Source of the DNA: Rhynochetos jubatus
Taxonomy: Eukaryota > Chordata > Aves > Eurypygiformes > Rhynochetidae
Direction of reading: 5' to 3'
Assembly (NCBI GenBank): GCA_027574665.1
Contig: CM050664.1
Span: 18,254,774-18,318,773 of the forward strand
DNA: 64,000 nt
Part shown: positions 24,301-39,300 of the stretch, in pieces
How positions within the stretch are numbered: position 1 is the first letter of the stretch
Layout: each line of letters starts with the position of its first letter
Notes under the pieces: model-generated
The model's database searches: none
Seen by the model: only the letters and a program-made list of their open reading frames with translations
Told to the model about the DNA's origin: nothing
Translations under genes and position numbers: made by a program

Positions 24301-27300
24301 CATAATTCATATTAACATTTACGTCAGTTTGCATTCTAAGCCTTTTCTGTTAACTTTTTCCTTAGACTAAAAAATTTTAGCCTAAGCTCTTTGTATTATG
24401 CATTTCTCAGTTTGGGGATATTTACTTTAATCTCTCTCATGAAGAACGTTTTAAAAACGATAGCAGACTGTGAAAGACAATCTTATTTTGAACGTGAAAC
24501 AAACAGGAAATATTTTTTTACATTAAAGGTGGCCTCCATAGCATTCTGAAGTTGTTTATTCTCCTGTCTGGTTGTGTAACTGCGAGTGATTTTTAGTCAG
24601 TGCTTCATATATTTGCATTTAAATTAAATTGTAGAAGTATCATTAGGGATGGACAGTTAAATGAATTAAAAACAACCAAAGAAATACTCAAGTTGTGGCA
24701 TCAAAGTGTATTTATCTCAGTAGCATATTTTAGGTTCTAGAAACAAACCTCATGTTCCATCCACCCTCCCAACCAAAACCTTGAAAAATTTGTGGAATGC
24801 AGTCATGTTCATTGGCTTCTCTCTGTCTTGTTTCATAGCAAGTAGTACACTTAAAGGATGTTAAAAATAGATGTATTATTTCCAGGGGAAAGAATGACAT
24901 TGGCAAGATGTATGAGTGTGAGTTCTTGTGTTGGAGGCAACTTTAATACTTATAAGGACTCCACTATCATATTAATAAAATATCTCGGGTTTTTGTGTGT
25001 CAGAATGATTGACCTGACCTGAATTTAGGCCTGAGATGTCCTCTTGAAATTCGCTTTTAGGTCCTTTGGCTACTGAGTTTTGATGATGACAAGAACACCT
25101 TAGCAGATGCAGTCGACAAGTACTGCATTGGCGTCCCACCCATCCAGTGGTTGGCCTGGATTCCACAGCTGTTGACATGCCTGGTTGGCTCAGAGGGCAA
25201 ACTCCTTCTGAACCTCATTAGTCAGGTACAGAAGATAATCACCACTTCTTTATTGTCTGTATTCTTTGTTTTCAAGATAAGTTACAAATATTTTTCGAAG
25301 TACATTAAGAAAATGCCAAGCTTTAAAGATCCTGTTGTTTGCAACTCTCTGTATTCTCTGTAAGCAGAGTATTTTCAGTTTCAAAGTGAGCGTTACTTAA
25401 TGAGATTAAGTCCGGGGAAATTGTGTACCATATGTACACGTGGCATTATAGCTTTCCCTCTGGAATTCTATTCATTAAATGTTCAATAACATTCACAAAC
25501 ATATAGAAATATATAGTTAAATGATTGTAATGTAGGAGTAGGGATAAAGAATTGTTAACTTTAGTGACTGAAGAGCTAACTATTTCATTAGTGCTTTGTT
25601 TTTTATTAGGTTTGATTTTAGAAAACAAGGTTTTATCTGTCACCATCAGAAATCTTTACTGGGGCTTTGTACATTTTCACTTGAAGCTTAGCATGACGGA
25701 TGATTAGACAAACAAGGATAAGGTTTAGGGAATTAGATGAAGAAACTGACTTCATGGATTTGTAGCTCTGAACTGACAGATAGGAGTTTTGATTAATCTT
25801 GCTTGGGGATTTTAAGATCTCACTGCCTATTGTCTGCTCTGAAGCAGAAACTAAGAATGGAACGTACACCTGTATCAGTATAAAGTTGGTTTAAAGATGT
25901 CTGTAGAGTAGGGGAGAATAAGTGACTCCTTTCTGTTAATGTGTTTCTAGGTGCTGTTTGCCTCTGTGTAAACAGGTTTCAAACATGTTTTCAGAGATGT
26001 TAACTATGCACATGGCCTGACTTCAGCTCTGTTTTGGCACGGCAATGTTTGTTTGTTTGTTTGTTTGTTTGTTGGAGTGAATGTCAGACAATTGTGGTGT
26101 CCTGTTAAAGTACAGGGGGATGTATGAAGATCTCACTGGCATGTGCCCCAGGCCACTTCTGCCTGCAGGACTCTGCTGTTCCCTGAGAACTGGCAAAGGA
26201 CAACTGTTGTGCTCAATCTGTCACACTTGTCATCTTCACTTCCCTTCACTACTGATTTTTTGACATGTGGACTTGATGATCTGTGTGGGTCCCTTCCAGC
26301 ACATGATACTGCACAGTTCTGTGATATCCAGGTCCTTTTAAACTATGCCTTATCTTTCCTCTTTCAAGGCTCTGAGTATGTGTTTGTGTAGAGAGAGAAT
26401 ATGTCCGTGTGTGTTTGCATGTGCGCTGACACGTGTGCATAAATCTAGGTAAGATGTGTGTGCATACGTGTACATACACTTCCGTCTCTCCAGAAGATCA
26501 AAACGAAACTTGGAAGAGCCCGTACACCCAAACAGATCAAGAAAGCAAATTAGCTTTTAGGGAATTGCTGATGCGTATGGCTTGGTATGGTCTTGCAACA
26601 CCAGTGTGCTCAGCTGTCTCCTGACAGCAGGCAGAAAAAATTCACTTCAGTGAGTTGCAGACACTTCTTGTTTGTTGAGATCTCTATAAAGTTTTTAGAA
26701 GCGAGTGCCTGCTCAGAAGTCCTGCTGTAGTTGGAGCTTAGGGTCATAAATATCGCAGATATTCTTATCTTGCTTTTAAACTTCATGTCCATAGAAGGAA
26801 TATAAAATAAATAAATACCAGATTTTCTTGTTACTAATTTAAAACTGAGTTTGCAGAAGTGCTAAAAGCTAAACTTTACATTTCTCTTCAAACCATTTTT
26901 CTTGAATTGCAGCATGAAGCCTGTGTGTGTCAGGTTAGTTTGTCTGCCATGAATATATATCTGAACAGCTAAATGCCATGGCAAAATTTCTGCCACTTCC
27001 CACACCCATTTGGATGGAGCAAGAATCCATCGTTTAGTCTAGATCGTGTCTTAAGATGGGCTCTATCGTGGGTAGTACTTAGACACGTTGTTTCTTTCCT
27101 TTAATAGATCCTGAGGTTTACAGATTTTAATGGGAATGCTGGATGTTAATATCTCTTTAGCTTTTTTGGTTTTTTTTAATGGAAGACATAAAATCTGTTT
27201 TCTTTCTGGGTGAAGTGGGTATCCTCTTACATTAAGTGCCACAATTAGGTGGAGTAAAGTTACTTTCTAATGGGCCTTCTTATCAAGTGTCACAGGGCTC

Positions 27301-30300
27301 GCTGGGAATTGTGGCCTAATTTGAAAACTAACCACTGTCATTATGTCTGGTTTTCCTCCATTATGTACATGAGTAAGAGCTCTGAGCTGGCCCAGCTGGT
27401 GCTTTGGCATTACACTGATTTCAGGTTTATTAGGCAATATGATCGGGAAGCCCTAATTAGATAATGCCTTAACAGTGTGTGTAGGGAGTTAACGTTTCAT
27501 CCTCTTTGGGTTTCTCTTACTGAAAGAATCTTTAATTTGCTAGTTTTCCATAAGCTGTTATTTAAAACAAGGAGCTGATTGTTACTGAGTTGCACTCATT
27601 TACGAAGAGAATCTGTACATGTTGATCTGACCTATAGTCGTTAACAGAAAAATGTGTATGTGTAACTCCAAATAGGTGGGAAGAGTCTATCCCCAAGCTG
27701 TCTACTTCCCTATCAGGACCCTCTATTTGACCTTGAAGATAGAACAACGGGAGCGCTACAAAAGCGGTGAGCTTGATCATGATCAAACTGTTTGGGCTTT
27801 TGCTAATTTAGGTAATATTTTGAGTTTCACCTGATTTTACTGGGGAAAATAGATACTCTAGACAACAAACAGACTTATCAAGGCTGAGGGAGACAACAAA
27901 ATTCTGGATAACGATTGCTGGCACTAATTTGTTTTTGTGAAGGTAAATCTGCAGATGGCTCTGAGCCATAAAATATTCACCAAGGGGAATTTAAGCCTCT
28001 TCATTCTCACATCACCTTAATTTCGGGAATCACATGTTCTTTACTGGATTTTTATCTTTAAATATTGCTGGAGAGGTAGAAAATACTTGGATTGCAAATA
28101 CAGAAGACCATCATAGTTTTCCACAGAATTTAGTTGTTCTTTCGTCCAATAAATTCCAGAAGTCCCAGGAGAGCTACGTGAAGAACTCTCCCTTCTCTTC
28201 TGTATTCTGTGTTACAACTGTGTTGTTTATTTAGTTATCCTTATCACTTGGGAATCTGTTCACTAAATTCCTGAATAAAGTTTTGAACTTTTAAGAATTT
28301 TTTTTTATCTTCTCTTTTCCAGATTCTGGTCAACAACAGCCAAGTTCAGTTGGAAACCAGTCCCACTCTGCCTCCGATCCTGGGCCAATCAGAGCCACTG
28401 CCCCAATGTGGCGATGCAGCAGAATTATGCACATGCAGCGAGAGTTACATCCAACACTTTTGTCTTCTCTGGAAGGCATTGTGGATCAGATGGTCTGGTT
28501 CAGAGAGAACTGGCATGAAGAGGTATTTGGCTTAAATATCCTTTCTTATGTATGTATTATCTAAGGAAAAGTTAACTGCAAAATATTTATCTAGGATGAT
28601 TTTTAAACATTGAACCATAACTCTTTTTTTATTAGTAAACAGATGGATTTGTAGAACTGATTGTTCTGATTGGAGTTCTAAGGAGCTTGGTTGTTTCTGA
28701 AAGCAATACAGAGGTTTCCCAAAGTGGTAATTTCGTGAGTGCTTCTAGGATTTAAGCTGTTACTTGTACTAACTGAAAACTTAGATTCTTACACTAAGTT
28801 TCACAGATACCAGTTTCCTTCTTGATGTGGTGGTCTGCGACAGGTGGTGGTTATTGTCCCAAGTTTGGGTTAGAGCAGATGGACATGCCACTGCACTTCT
28901 GTTGTTTGCCTCTCAGTGTTGGGCTATTCTGTTCTGCCTGCTTAGCACAGTATTTGTTTGAGGAAGGGCTCCTCATATCACATCATTTTCTAGTATATCA
29001 AAACCCATGAAATCTGAAACTTAGCTGCTGTTGAAAGAACAAGGTGTACTTTGTGACGCAGCATTTCCACTGCTCAGATTGTTAATTGTGTGCTAACAAG
29101 AATTAGTGCTGTCATTCTGATTGACCCTCTGATACAATTGAAAAATACAGTTTTAAAGAAATGTTTCTGGGATTTGAACTTTACTGTATGAAATGCAGCG
29201 TGGGAATAAGTTGTCGTGTCAGATCAGAAGGCCTGATCTTCCTGACTGCTGTGTCCCTTTTCTTTTTTCAAATGCTTAGGTTCTTAGACAGCTGCAGCAA
29301 GGCTTGGCGAAGTGCTATTCCGTTGCTTTTGAGAAAAGTGGAGCCGTTTCAGATGCCAAAATCACTCCTCATACACTAAATTTTGTGAAGAAGTTAGTCA
29401 GCACTTTTGGAGTAGGTCTGGAGAATGTCTCGAATGTGTCCACCATGTTTTCTAGTGCAGCCTCAGAGTCACTAGCCAGGAGAGCACAGGCCACAGCTCA
29501 GGATCCCGTGTTCCAGAAGTTAAAAGGGCAATTTACCACAGGTAAACGTTTAAAGTGTTTTCTTAAAATGTTACTTTTAATCTCCCACCCCTCAAGTTCA
29601 ACTCTGAAGGCATTCTGCTTTCTTACTCTTCTTCCAATATTTTTCTGAGGCAAAATACAGAATCCAACACCTTTCTGTCATTCATCAAACCTGAAATAGT
29701 TTGTTCCATTCTTCTGTGGAGCAGTAAAGATAACTGAAGTGAAACACAGACCTCAGCCTAGAGAATGAGTATATTGTTGTATTTTTACTACCTGAAACTA
29801 TGGTCAAACTACATGCGTGTTTAAAGGTAAACTGTATTGGTTCACTGCAGTGTGTTTGGAATGTGCGTAGAACTGCCCGATCATCTCTCTTTTACGGTGA
29901 TGCCAGGATTTAATGAAATTTTCACCCCGGAACTCAAACTGGTAATATTGAGTGAAGTCTTTCAAAACAGCCTACTTCTGAGGCGTAAGTGTTTTGGGTA
30001 ACTAGATTATAAAAATCCTATTACACAAATTTACATCATTGTTAGGTAAATTGAATCAATAACTTTAATCAGATCTAATAAAAAAAGATATTTAAGGGAA
30101 GTAGCTTTTTTGCTTCATTCGTTTTCTCCTTAGCAGTGGAGTCTTATGTTTGAGTATCTGCTGAGTTAAAATTCTCCGAAAAGCTTGTGTACAGTAGAGC
30201 ATGGTTTTGATATCTTTGGTGGGAAGTATTAAGGGCATGCAGCTATATATGGCGGAAGGTGACGCTGATTGGATGACACTGAGTGTTTTGGATTTTCAGA

Positions 30301-33300
30301 ATTCTGAGGTTTGTATCTCTCTATCTAAACTACATCAGCTTTTCCTTAAAGATAAGTGTAGAATTAGAATAAAATTAATAGTTTAATATAGGTGTTGGGT
30401 TTTTTAACAGAAGGATTCACTTACTAGTTGTTCAGAACTGGGAAGGTAGAGTGTTTGTGAAGACTGGGTTTTTCATCTTTTATAGCTTTTATAGTGATTT
30501 AAAACACATCTCCTTTCCACATCAGGCAGGTTCCTCTGCAAAGTGAGTCTGGCACTGAGAAGTTATTCTTTTTAGAATTCTAAGTTACATAAAGTTGCCT
30601 TAACTTAAAATTCTTTGAGGTCAGCACAGCTACTGAGCGTTTACCGTTTGACAAGTAGACTTGAGGTGTTTTTCCAGGCATTTTACTGATAATGTTGTGA
30701 AAATAAGTGAACTGATGGGAATCTTGTGAAAGTAACTCAGTTGTAGATATGACCTACATAACTTGTGCGCGCACTGTGTTGCAAGATGTCCTTTTTGGGG
30801 CACAACAGTTGCATGACAGCAGATAATGAAAGTCCTGAACCATATGATTGAATTTTTAATGGATGAATTGTATTAGGGAGGGAGATGGAAGTAAGAACAT
30901 TTTGTGTGTCTTTAATGGAAGCATGCAGGGAGGGGAAAGAAATAATTGGGCAGTGATTAATGGGATGAAATTTAACAAGTCCAAATGCTGGATTCTGTAC
31001 CTAGGATGGAGTAACGCTGGGCGCAAGCATAAACTGGGAGAGGAGTGGCTGGAGAGGAGCCCTGCAGAAAGGGTGCTGGGAGTGCTGGTTGGCAGCAGGC
31101 TCAGGAGTCAGCAGCGGGCCCTGGCAGCCCCGAGGGCAAACTGCACCCTGGGGTGCATCACACACACACAGCACCACCGGCTGGTCAAAGAGGTGATGGT
31201 CCTGCTGTTTTCAGCCTTGGTGTGGCCTCACCTTGAGCACTGCATGCAGTCCTGGGGCCCGTGGTTTAAGAAGGATGTCAGGGTCCTTGAATGTGTCCAG
31301 AGGAGGGCAACAAAGCTGGTGAAAGGGCTGGAAGGCATGTCCTGTGAGGAGTTGCTGAGGACTTGGGCTTGTCTAGTTTGGAGAGAAGGAGGCCTCTTCA
31401 GCTTCCTGAGGGGTGAATGTGGAGAGGGAGGTGCTGAGCTCTTCTGCCTGGTATGCAGCGACGGGACACTTGGGAATGGTTCAAACCTGTGCCGGGGCAG
31501 GTTTAGACTCGACATTGGGAAGCATTTCTCTACAGAGAGGGTGGTCAGACACTGGAACAGGCTTCCTGGAGAGGTGGTCAATGCCCCAGGGATGTCAGTG
31601 TTTAAGAAGCCTTTGGACAAAGCCCTTAACGTGCTTTGACTTTTGGCCAGCTCTAAAGTGGTCGGGCAGTTGGACTACATGGTCTTTGTAGGTCCTTTCC
31701 AACTGAAATAGTCTACTCTACGTTTAACAAAAGTTTGGACTTATTTATCATTTTCAATAACGGTTTATGTGTCTTTACATTGCAATAGTAGCATAGTCAC
31801 TTTTTTATTGCTCTAAGTATTGTTGATATACTCAGTTTTTGTTGGATTTGAGTCACTTTTGATCTGTTGTATCTCTTAGATTCTTTTATTTGTTTGTTAG
31901 AGAGATCAGGGGTTTCAGAAGGTGTAAAGGAAAAGTAAATACAACACCAGGCTCAAGTCTGCAAAATCTAAAGTAACGTTTCAGAAAGTTTCTAAAGAAA
32001 CAGTTAAAGTTTAATTACAATTCAGTTAAAATTTGTAGTTGGAATAAAACAAAAAATAGACCTTTTGGTTGTTACACGCTGTTGTGTGTTTTCTGCGTGT
32101 CTTTATGCTATGTAAATGGCAGTTAAGGTTTTCAGGTTTGCTTTCTAATCACAGCATTTAGAATTATATGGAACAACATGTAAACCAAACAGTAACAGAG
32201 GCCTGGACACAAAAATCAGGTGAAGTCATCAAATGCAATATGTTTCTTAGTAAACTTCAGTTTAATAATAACTACTTATTTTCTTTATTTTTTGTTGAAG
32301 AACTGTACATGTTTACTTTTCAAGTATTATTAAACATGAATGTCTACGGGATTAAAATAACTATTTTGCTTATTGCTAGATTTAATTTTATTTTAATCTA
32401 ATAAATTCAGTGTTCTAATTCACAAATGAAGCGTGAGAAAACAAGAAATTAAACAGATCAATATACTTGTGCGTTTTTGTAATTTAGTTCGTTTGCAGAA
32501 AATGAAAATAATTTTTTTACTGATTTTGTGATAACAGTAAAGTGTACATCAGTAATTACAATCCTGTTCATTTCGTAAGATAGCAAAGGCTGTCCTAACA
32601 TGAGAAACCATTTGTAAATCGTGCCTACTGTGTCCTTCTGTCACACTAGAAGGTTCATGTTTGTTTGTCTCTGACTCTCAGTACCAGTTGCACGTAGATG
32701 ATGGACAGATAATTACCATGGTTGCCCTCCATTTCAAAAGCATCCAAGCTGAGGAGCTGTCTTGGAGTAAACTCTTTTCTTCAGTTATTTCCAGATTAAT
32801 GTTGACAGCTATGTTTTATAGACACTTTCAACTATGTTTGGTTGCATAATCATTTCCATCAGCATTTGAGTTGCATCTTGATTCCTGTTTGGAGCCGCTG
32901 GGGACTCTCACACCATTTCTTATATTCTGAATACTTTGTCTGCAGCAGTCTGGACTGTTGGAGCTTTGATAGGTCATCTTTTTCCATCCCAACGTTATAT
33001 ATTTTAAAACCAAATTTTACTTTGAATTTTTTTTTCTGGAACTTCAAATGCGTAGTTCTTTGACCATCTGTTCTTTGTTCCTTCTCTCCTTTTCTGCAAA
33101 ACCTTTGACATCAAAGAACAGGCAAATGCTGAGAAATGCTCCCTTTGAGAGTTCTCTCAGCAGTGAGAGGAGGAGAAAAACTGCCTCAATTGTTCTTTTG
33201 TGGGCAGATGATAGTTTAGAGTTTGGATCGGCTTCTTTTGCAACCATCTCTCCACTCAAGCTGAATACGAATGGAAAATTCCAAAATATGCCCTTAAAGG

Positions 33301-36300
33301 GCAAGATAATTTTCTTGAGAGCTTTGGCACCCAGCAGAATGAATGAATTACAGCAGATGGAAACTCTGTAATCAGAAGGAGGCTTACTGAAGTCCTAGTA
33401 TGTCTCTGAAGTGTGCAGAGAGGGCAGGGCAAAGAGCTCTGTTAATGATTTTCAGCTTTTTTTAAGGTGGGTTGTTTGGTTTTTTTGTTTGTTTGGTTTT
33501 TTCTTAAGAGTGAGTATGGCATCATGTCAGTTGCCTTTCATTACCTCCCTTCTAGTTTTTAGTTAGCAGGATGTTATCCAGAAAATCCAGATGAAGAGAT
33601 TGCTGTTAGCATTGTAGTTGACCTTGGTCTGGTCTTTGCAGTCTTGGTTCTCTGGAGCCGACTGATAAAGCACAAGTCCTGCTTCGTATTTCTGCTTAAC
33701 TGTCACTGAGGTTTTGTCATGTTGGTGCTGTCCAAAAGTTCTTGTAAGATTAAAAAGAGCTTTTTGGGAAGTACAGAGTTTGTAAATGTCTGCAGAATAA
33801 CTTCAAATTCAAGACAACTCCTCTGTCTTGGAGAATGCTTGGATCTTCTTCAGTACCATGTATGAAGGGTTTGAGCTGGTCTGCAAAGGTGAGCTTACGT
33901 GTCAGTCCTACATGACACCTTACATGGTGGGTGTCCTGGCTCTTTAGTTGAAGACTCAGGGGTTGTGAACTTTTGTAAGCAGTTCAGTCAGTGATCAGAA
34001 AAATCTTCAAAATCTTGCAAAAGATCTATTGCTCGTGCTAAAAGTGTTAACTGATTTAACTGATTAGAACTGTCTTCTGCCAGTGTAGCAGAAGGGTTTT
34101 TTCAGTTGTCAAGGCTTTGGAGGTGTGTGGGTGTGTTTTAATGGTATGGCAGTCTTCTGTAGGCCAAAGGCTTTGAGGGGACAGAGTTTGGCACTCCAAT
34201 TTTGCTAACTAAGTGTATTTTTTTTGTGTTGCTTCAAGACAAGTGGTGATACAGCTCCCATTCAGAAAGTATTAAGCTTTATCTAGTTTGTTAAGAACCG
34301 TCAGGATTTTTAGGTCTCTCTCACTGGCAGGAAGGTTGTGTCCCGTTTGTCCTTTCATTGAGAGTGGCAAGAACTTGCCGGTTGTGCTGCGTTTGGATGG
34401 ATTCAGGTGGCAGTGTTGAGGCACTCAAGACTTGGAATGAACATGTGTTTGAAATACATCTATCACAGGGTAAAATCTTTAGCAGCATTGAGAACAGAGC
34501 AATCTTTCTCAGTTGAAATGCAGACTGTGAAGTGCCATGGGCTCTGTGAATGTATTCATTAAAGACGAGGAGGTAAACTTCCTACCCTGCTTAGGAAAAG
34601 ATGGTATAAGCAGTAAGGTATTTTAGACCTGCGTGTCTTAGCTTGAGAAGCTGTTCTCCAGTAGTAAATACTGGAAAAAGTGGATTTATTTGAAATGGAA
34701 TTACTGTTTATTGAGACTTTGTACACAGACAGTGTCTGGTCTTGTGTTTCCCTTTCTTCCAGCTGATTTTTCATTTCTCATGGGCTCTGTGACATGAGCA
34801 AGAAGACTAACTGAACTTTGTTTTTCCCATCTGCCACTGGGAAAAAATCCAACAAAAAAATCCTAAAATAGGCATTTCAACAAACGAGAGCTACTCTTGT
34901 GAACGGAATGACTTCTGTAAGGAATATATATTGGTACATATTTTTACTACTTTGGTGATTCAGATTAGCACAAAAACTAGTTGCAGCTTGGGGATACTTT
35001 CCTGCACTTCAGGGATTCAGGAGATAAATGATTCAATAATTTTGTGACTTCCATGAAATAATTTACTCCCAGTGCTCGCTAGAGGGTAGGCTTGGGATTG
35101 TAGTAAGTGTTTTACAGGGATACTGCAATAGATGTGCTGCCTATACCAGGTAGAAAAAGCAAAGGGAATAATACAGAGTTACACTAATTTCTGATATCTG
35201 TAAATATGAAACTCTATTTTTCATTATAAACTTATTTCTTATAGAAGTGGAAAGGATTTTTCAGAATAGCTGAATAATAGTAAAAGCAGTTTTACTACTT
35301 GTCCTGCGGTTGCTCACAGATTCTACATTGTATCCTCAGTGGAGGCTCTTTCATCCCTTTAAAAAGTGAAAAGCCTCCACTGATTTTAAATAAATAAATC
35401 ACTTTTAATGAAACAGGAAGAAAGTTATAGTGCTAGACTGTAAAATAAGTTTACTTTTTCTTCTTCCACTAAACGATCTGATCTAATCGATTGGTTTATT
35501 ACTGCTTGCTTTCTGTGCAGTCTGGTTATAGCATATAGACAGCTAAATACAGTAACAGTATTTAAAGTTCTCACAATACATTTTTCTGATGTTTGCTTGT
35601 CTGTAAAACAAAAATCTTGGGAAGTTCATTATTTTCTATAATAGAGAATATTTTAGACCTGTGCCCAGAAAAGAGGTAGCAGATTCTGACAGCTTTAAGT
35701 TACATGTAATTGGAAGACTGCTCAAAGACTTTCCACAGAGATGAAATACTCAGTGGTGCCTGTCTTTTAAAGGCCATACAGCTCTGTGTGTGTTTGGTTT
35801 GCGTTATTGTGTGATGTGGTCTCCAGCCTGTGCTGTTGCAGTGTTAATGCTGCCCTATGATCCTATACCCATTATGCTCTGACTCTTCCTCAATGACTTT
35901 CATGTCTCTTCTGTGTTTGTGTGAACCTGCTAGTTTTTCGTTGTGTTTAGGGTTCCTGGGTAGCCACGTGTCTCTGCTGGACTCGCTTGGTAGCATGCTT
36001 TCCTGATCGTAGTAGCTTTCCATTTCACTGTAGGATTTGAGACCAGTGGGATGCTTTTCCACGTACCAGGTGTGTGTGCGGGATGTGGGACTCCTTAAAG
36101 TGTTTTGCTTGAGGGCATGTGGCTGAAAGAACCTCGTTGAAAATGCAAACTTCAGACACTTGGTAGTCAAATACCCTGTATAAAATTTGAAATGCTGGGG
36201 CAGTATAACCATTATTGTTATTGTGGGTTTTTTTTCTTTTAGACTTTGACTTCAGTGTGCCAGGGTCAATGAAACTTCACAATCTTATCTCTAAACTGAA

Positions 36301-39300
36301 GAAATGGATCAAAATTCTGGAGGCAAAAACTAAACAGCTTCCAAAGTTCTTCCTCATAGAGGAGAAGTGCCGCTTTCTAAGTAATTTTTCAGCTCAAACT
36401 GCAGAAGTAGAAATACCTGGAGAATTCCTTATGCCAAAGCCAACACATTACTACATCAAGATAGCAAGGTAACCTACTAATAACCATAGGTACTTGTAGT
36501 TCTGAAAACAGAGAAGCAAATGAAAACCTCCTCCGTCTGTCCACTCTGCAGAAGCAGATGTCATGTACATTTCATGTATTGAAATTACATAGAGAGAGTC
36601 ACATTTTGGTGTAACACCTTCATTTTTTTATTTTATCCTCCCAACTGTACTGTTAAATGCAGGGAATATTTGGTTTCCCTAATGCAGATATAAATTGAGA
36701 TTACTTCTTGCCTTGTAGTCAGTAGAGGTACCCTTCTTCAAAACAGCTATAAAGGTATGATCAAATGATTAATTTTGTTCAACAACTGTGTTTTCTTAAA
36801 AACAGGTAAACAAAATCAAACTGAATTGCTTTTTGACTACAAAACAGAATAGCTGGGTAATAGAATTGTACCTTGTAATGCAGTTGCACTGCTGTATTTC
36901 TTCGAAGTGTTTTTCATTTTTGTATTGTTTGGGGTTTTTTTATTTTTTACATCATGATTTAATATGCAAGGAGATTAATTCAGGGGCTTTAATATTCCTT
37001 TCTTCCTGATAGGTTTATGCCCAGAGTGGAGATAGTTCAGAAACACAATACTGCAGCTAGAAGACTCTATATCCGAGGCCATAATGGAAAGATTTACCCG
37101 TACCTGGTAATGAATGATGCTTGCCTGACGGAGTCTCGTAGAGAAGAGCGGGTGTTACAGCTGCTTCGCCTTTTGAACCCCTGCTTGGAGAAAAGGAAGG
37201 AAACCACAAAAAGACACTTGTTTTTTACAGGTACTGAAAAGGGACATTTTTATATTATTTTTAAATATATGCTTAAAGATTATAATTGCTAAAGTTTTTG
37301 ACAGCTACCAGTCACTGATACTGAAGTTTTTGAATATTCAGAAGGTAAATTCACATCTCTCTAGGTGAGTAGTCTTTTCTGACGTTGTAGCACCCCTCTG
37401 AAGGAGTAAAGTTGATTGCATGTGTTGTAAGGTGTTTTTAGAAGAGCTTACCTACATCATTTATGGTATAAAGTTCAGTTAGGAATAACATACATAAAGC
37501 AGAGGCATGCCCATTGGATCTGTTGCTATGGAAAAGGGTATATGTACTTCAGAACAAGCATTTGGAGACAATTGTGGAGCGACAGAACAAAGCTTTTTCT
37601 CCCCAAGTTGCAGTATGAGTAGGGAATTTCTTTTACCTCTTCTACCTAACACAAAAGAAATTTCTTTTTTTTTTTTTTTTTTGAGAGCTTCGATTTTGAT
37701 ATGTATATTTTCTGAATTCTTTGATATGAGAACATATCTTGGTAATTTTTGAAGTAATTTTATATGTTCATGGTAATGTTGACTTTCACAAATATATACT
37801 GACTGGTTAGCTGTTGCCAAATAAAATCCATTCATAATCTAGATATGGGATGCAGTACTTCTGTTGAGAATACTTTGATCATCCTGTAAAAGGTTACTTG
37901 GTTTGGAGAGTGCACTTGACCAACAGCAGCACCTGGCGATGCTTAAACATTGCAGGATTAACAAACGAACAAACGTAATGGTAGGGAGGCCTTCAGGAGC
38001 AGAGTTAAGGAGGTCTCTGGTGTGATCTGTGTGTGTAAACTGCCAAAATACGTAATAAACAGGTCATGCGTTTCGGCATTGCAAGACGGAAGCGGTGAAG
38101 GAAGCCTGAACACAATCTTAATTCTCGCTCTTTTCTTGTGTATCTTGGCTTTTTCATGTATGATGGTAAGTAATTAATTCTTGAAATGAGAAATAGAATA
38201 TCAAAGTCTCGTCTGGCAACATACTTGATCTGCTTGTGATTCAAATACCAATGTAAATGCTTTAAAATAGTTAAACTCTTGTGTTTTCCAGCTACTAGGG
38301 CTGTTGGCAAGTTCCAGCTTACAGCTATGTAGCTACTTCATATTAATGTATAAATACTTTTCATTTCAGAAGGGCAATGAATCACTGCATGTAAATGAGT
38401 TCTGTACATTGCATTAGTCAGGTCTAATAATCCTTGCCTGGTGAGCAGGAAATAGATTATGGATAAGGCAAACTTTAATCAAAGACACTAAGACAAAGCT
38501 GCTGCTTTGTTTTGTCCTCCTTAAAAGTGCTGATATCAAGTAAGTATGGTTTTGTCAGTCCTCTGTTTTGGGCTAATACTACCTGTTGGCACGAAGGTGC
38601 TGTCATGGCCGGACGATGCAAGTTGCAATTACAGAGCTAGAAATGCGTATTTGAGTTCTAACTTTAGAAAGACTAAAATGAGGAAGACAAAGGATTTCTT
38701 AATAGCAAAAGATAAATGTAGTATTTCTGCATGTGTAAAGACAATTTTCATCATTCTGAGGTCAGAATTACAGAAATGCAGTAGATAAAGCCTTGAACGA
38801 TGTGATAAACAAGGCCACTGATAGAGAAATATATCCTCTGTATAGCATGGTTAGTAAAGTAGCAGGTTTTCCTTCAGAGAGCTGTTCTTAAACTATAGTT
38901 TTTTGGAAACAATTCTCTACCTTTTGGGTTGATACTGTTTGAAGGAACCTGAAGTACATTCATTTTTTTGCTGCCAGGTTAATGGAATCAGACCAGAGGA
39001 AAAAAAATAGATCATTAACACCCCTTTTGCAGAATGCATTTTCTTCTTTAAGATGGAAGAAATTACATCAAACAATTGAAATGCATTTTAAACAACTTTT
39101 CCCTCTATTTCTGAGGTTAATTATTACGACTTCTGAGGGGAATGACAAGAGAACTGTTTTCGTGGTAGCTGGAGGTCGCTGTCAAGTAGTACAAGCAGTG
39201 TCACTGGAAAAGCTAGCTGTGGAAAAGGCCATGTCTGTCTTGACGTTGGTGGGGGAGCACGCGCAGTTCAGTAGGACGATGCAACTGTTGAGCCCTGTCA

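Noticed and set aside
26360-26480. TG-rich stretch resembling a microsatellite
   Set aside because: The repeats are irregular and interrupted; no clean unit array is present.
32828-33371. Overlapping open frames on both strands in the largest TRRAP intron, resembling a decayed retrocopy
   Set aside because: Neither product matches a family I know and the frames are short. I could not support a parent gene or find a poly-A tail and target duplication.
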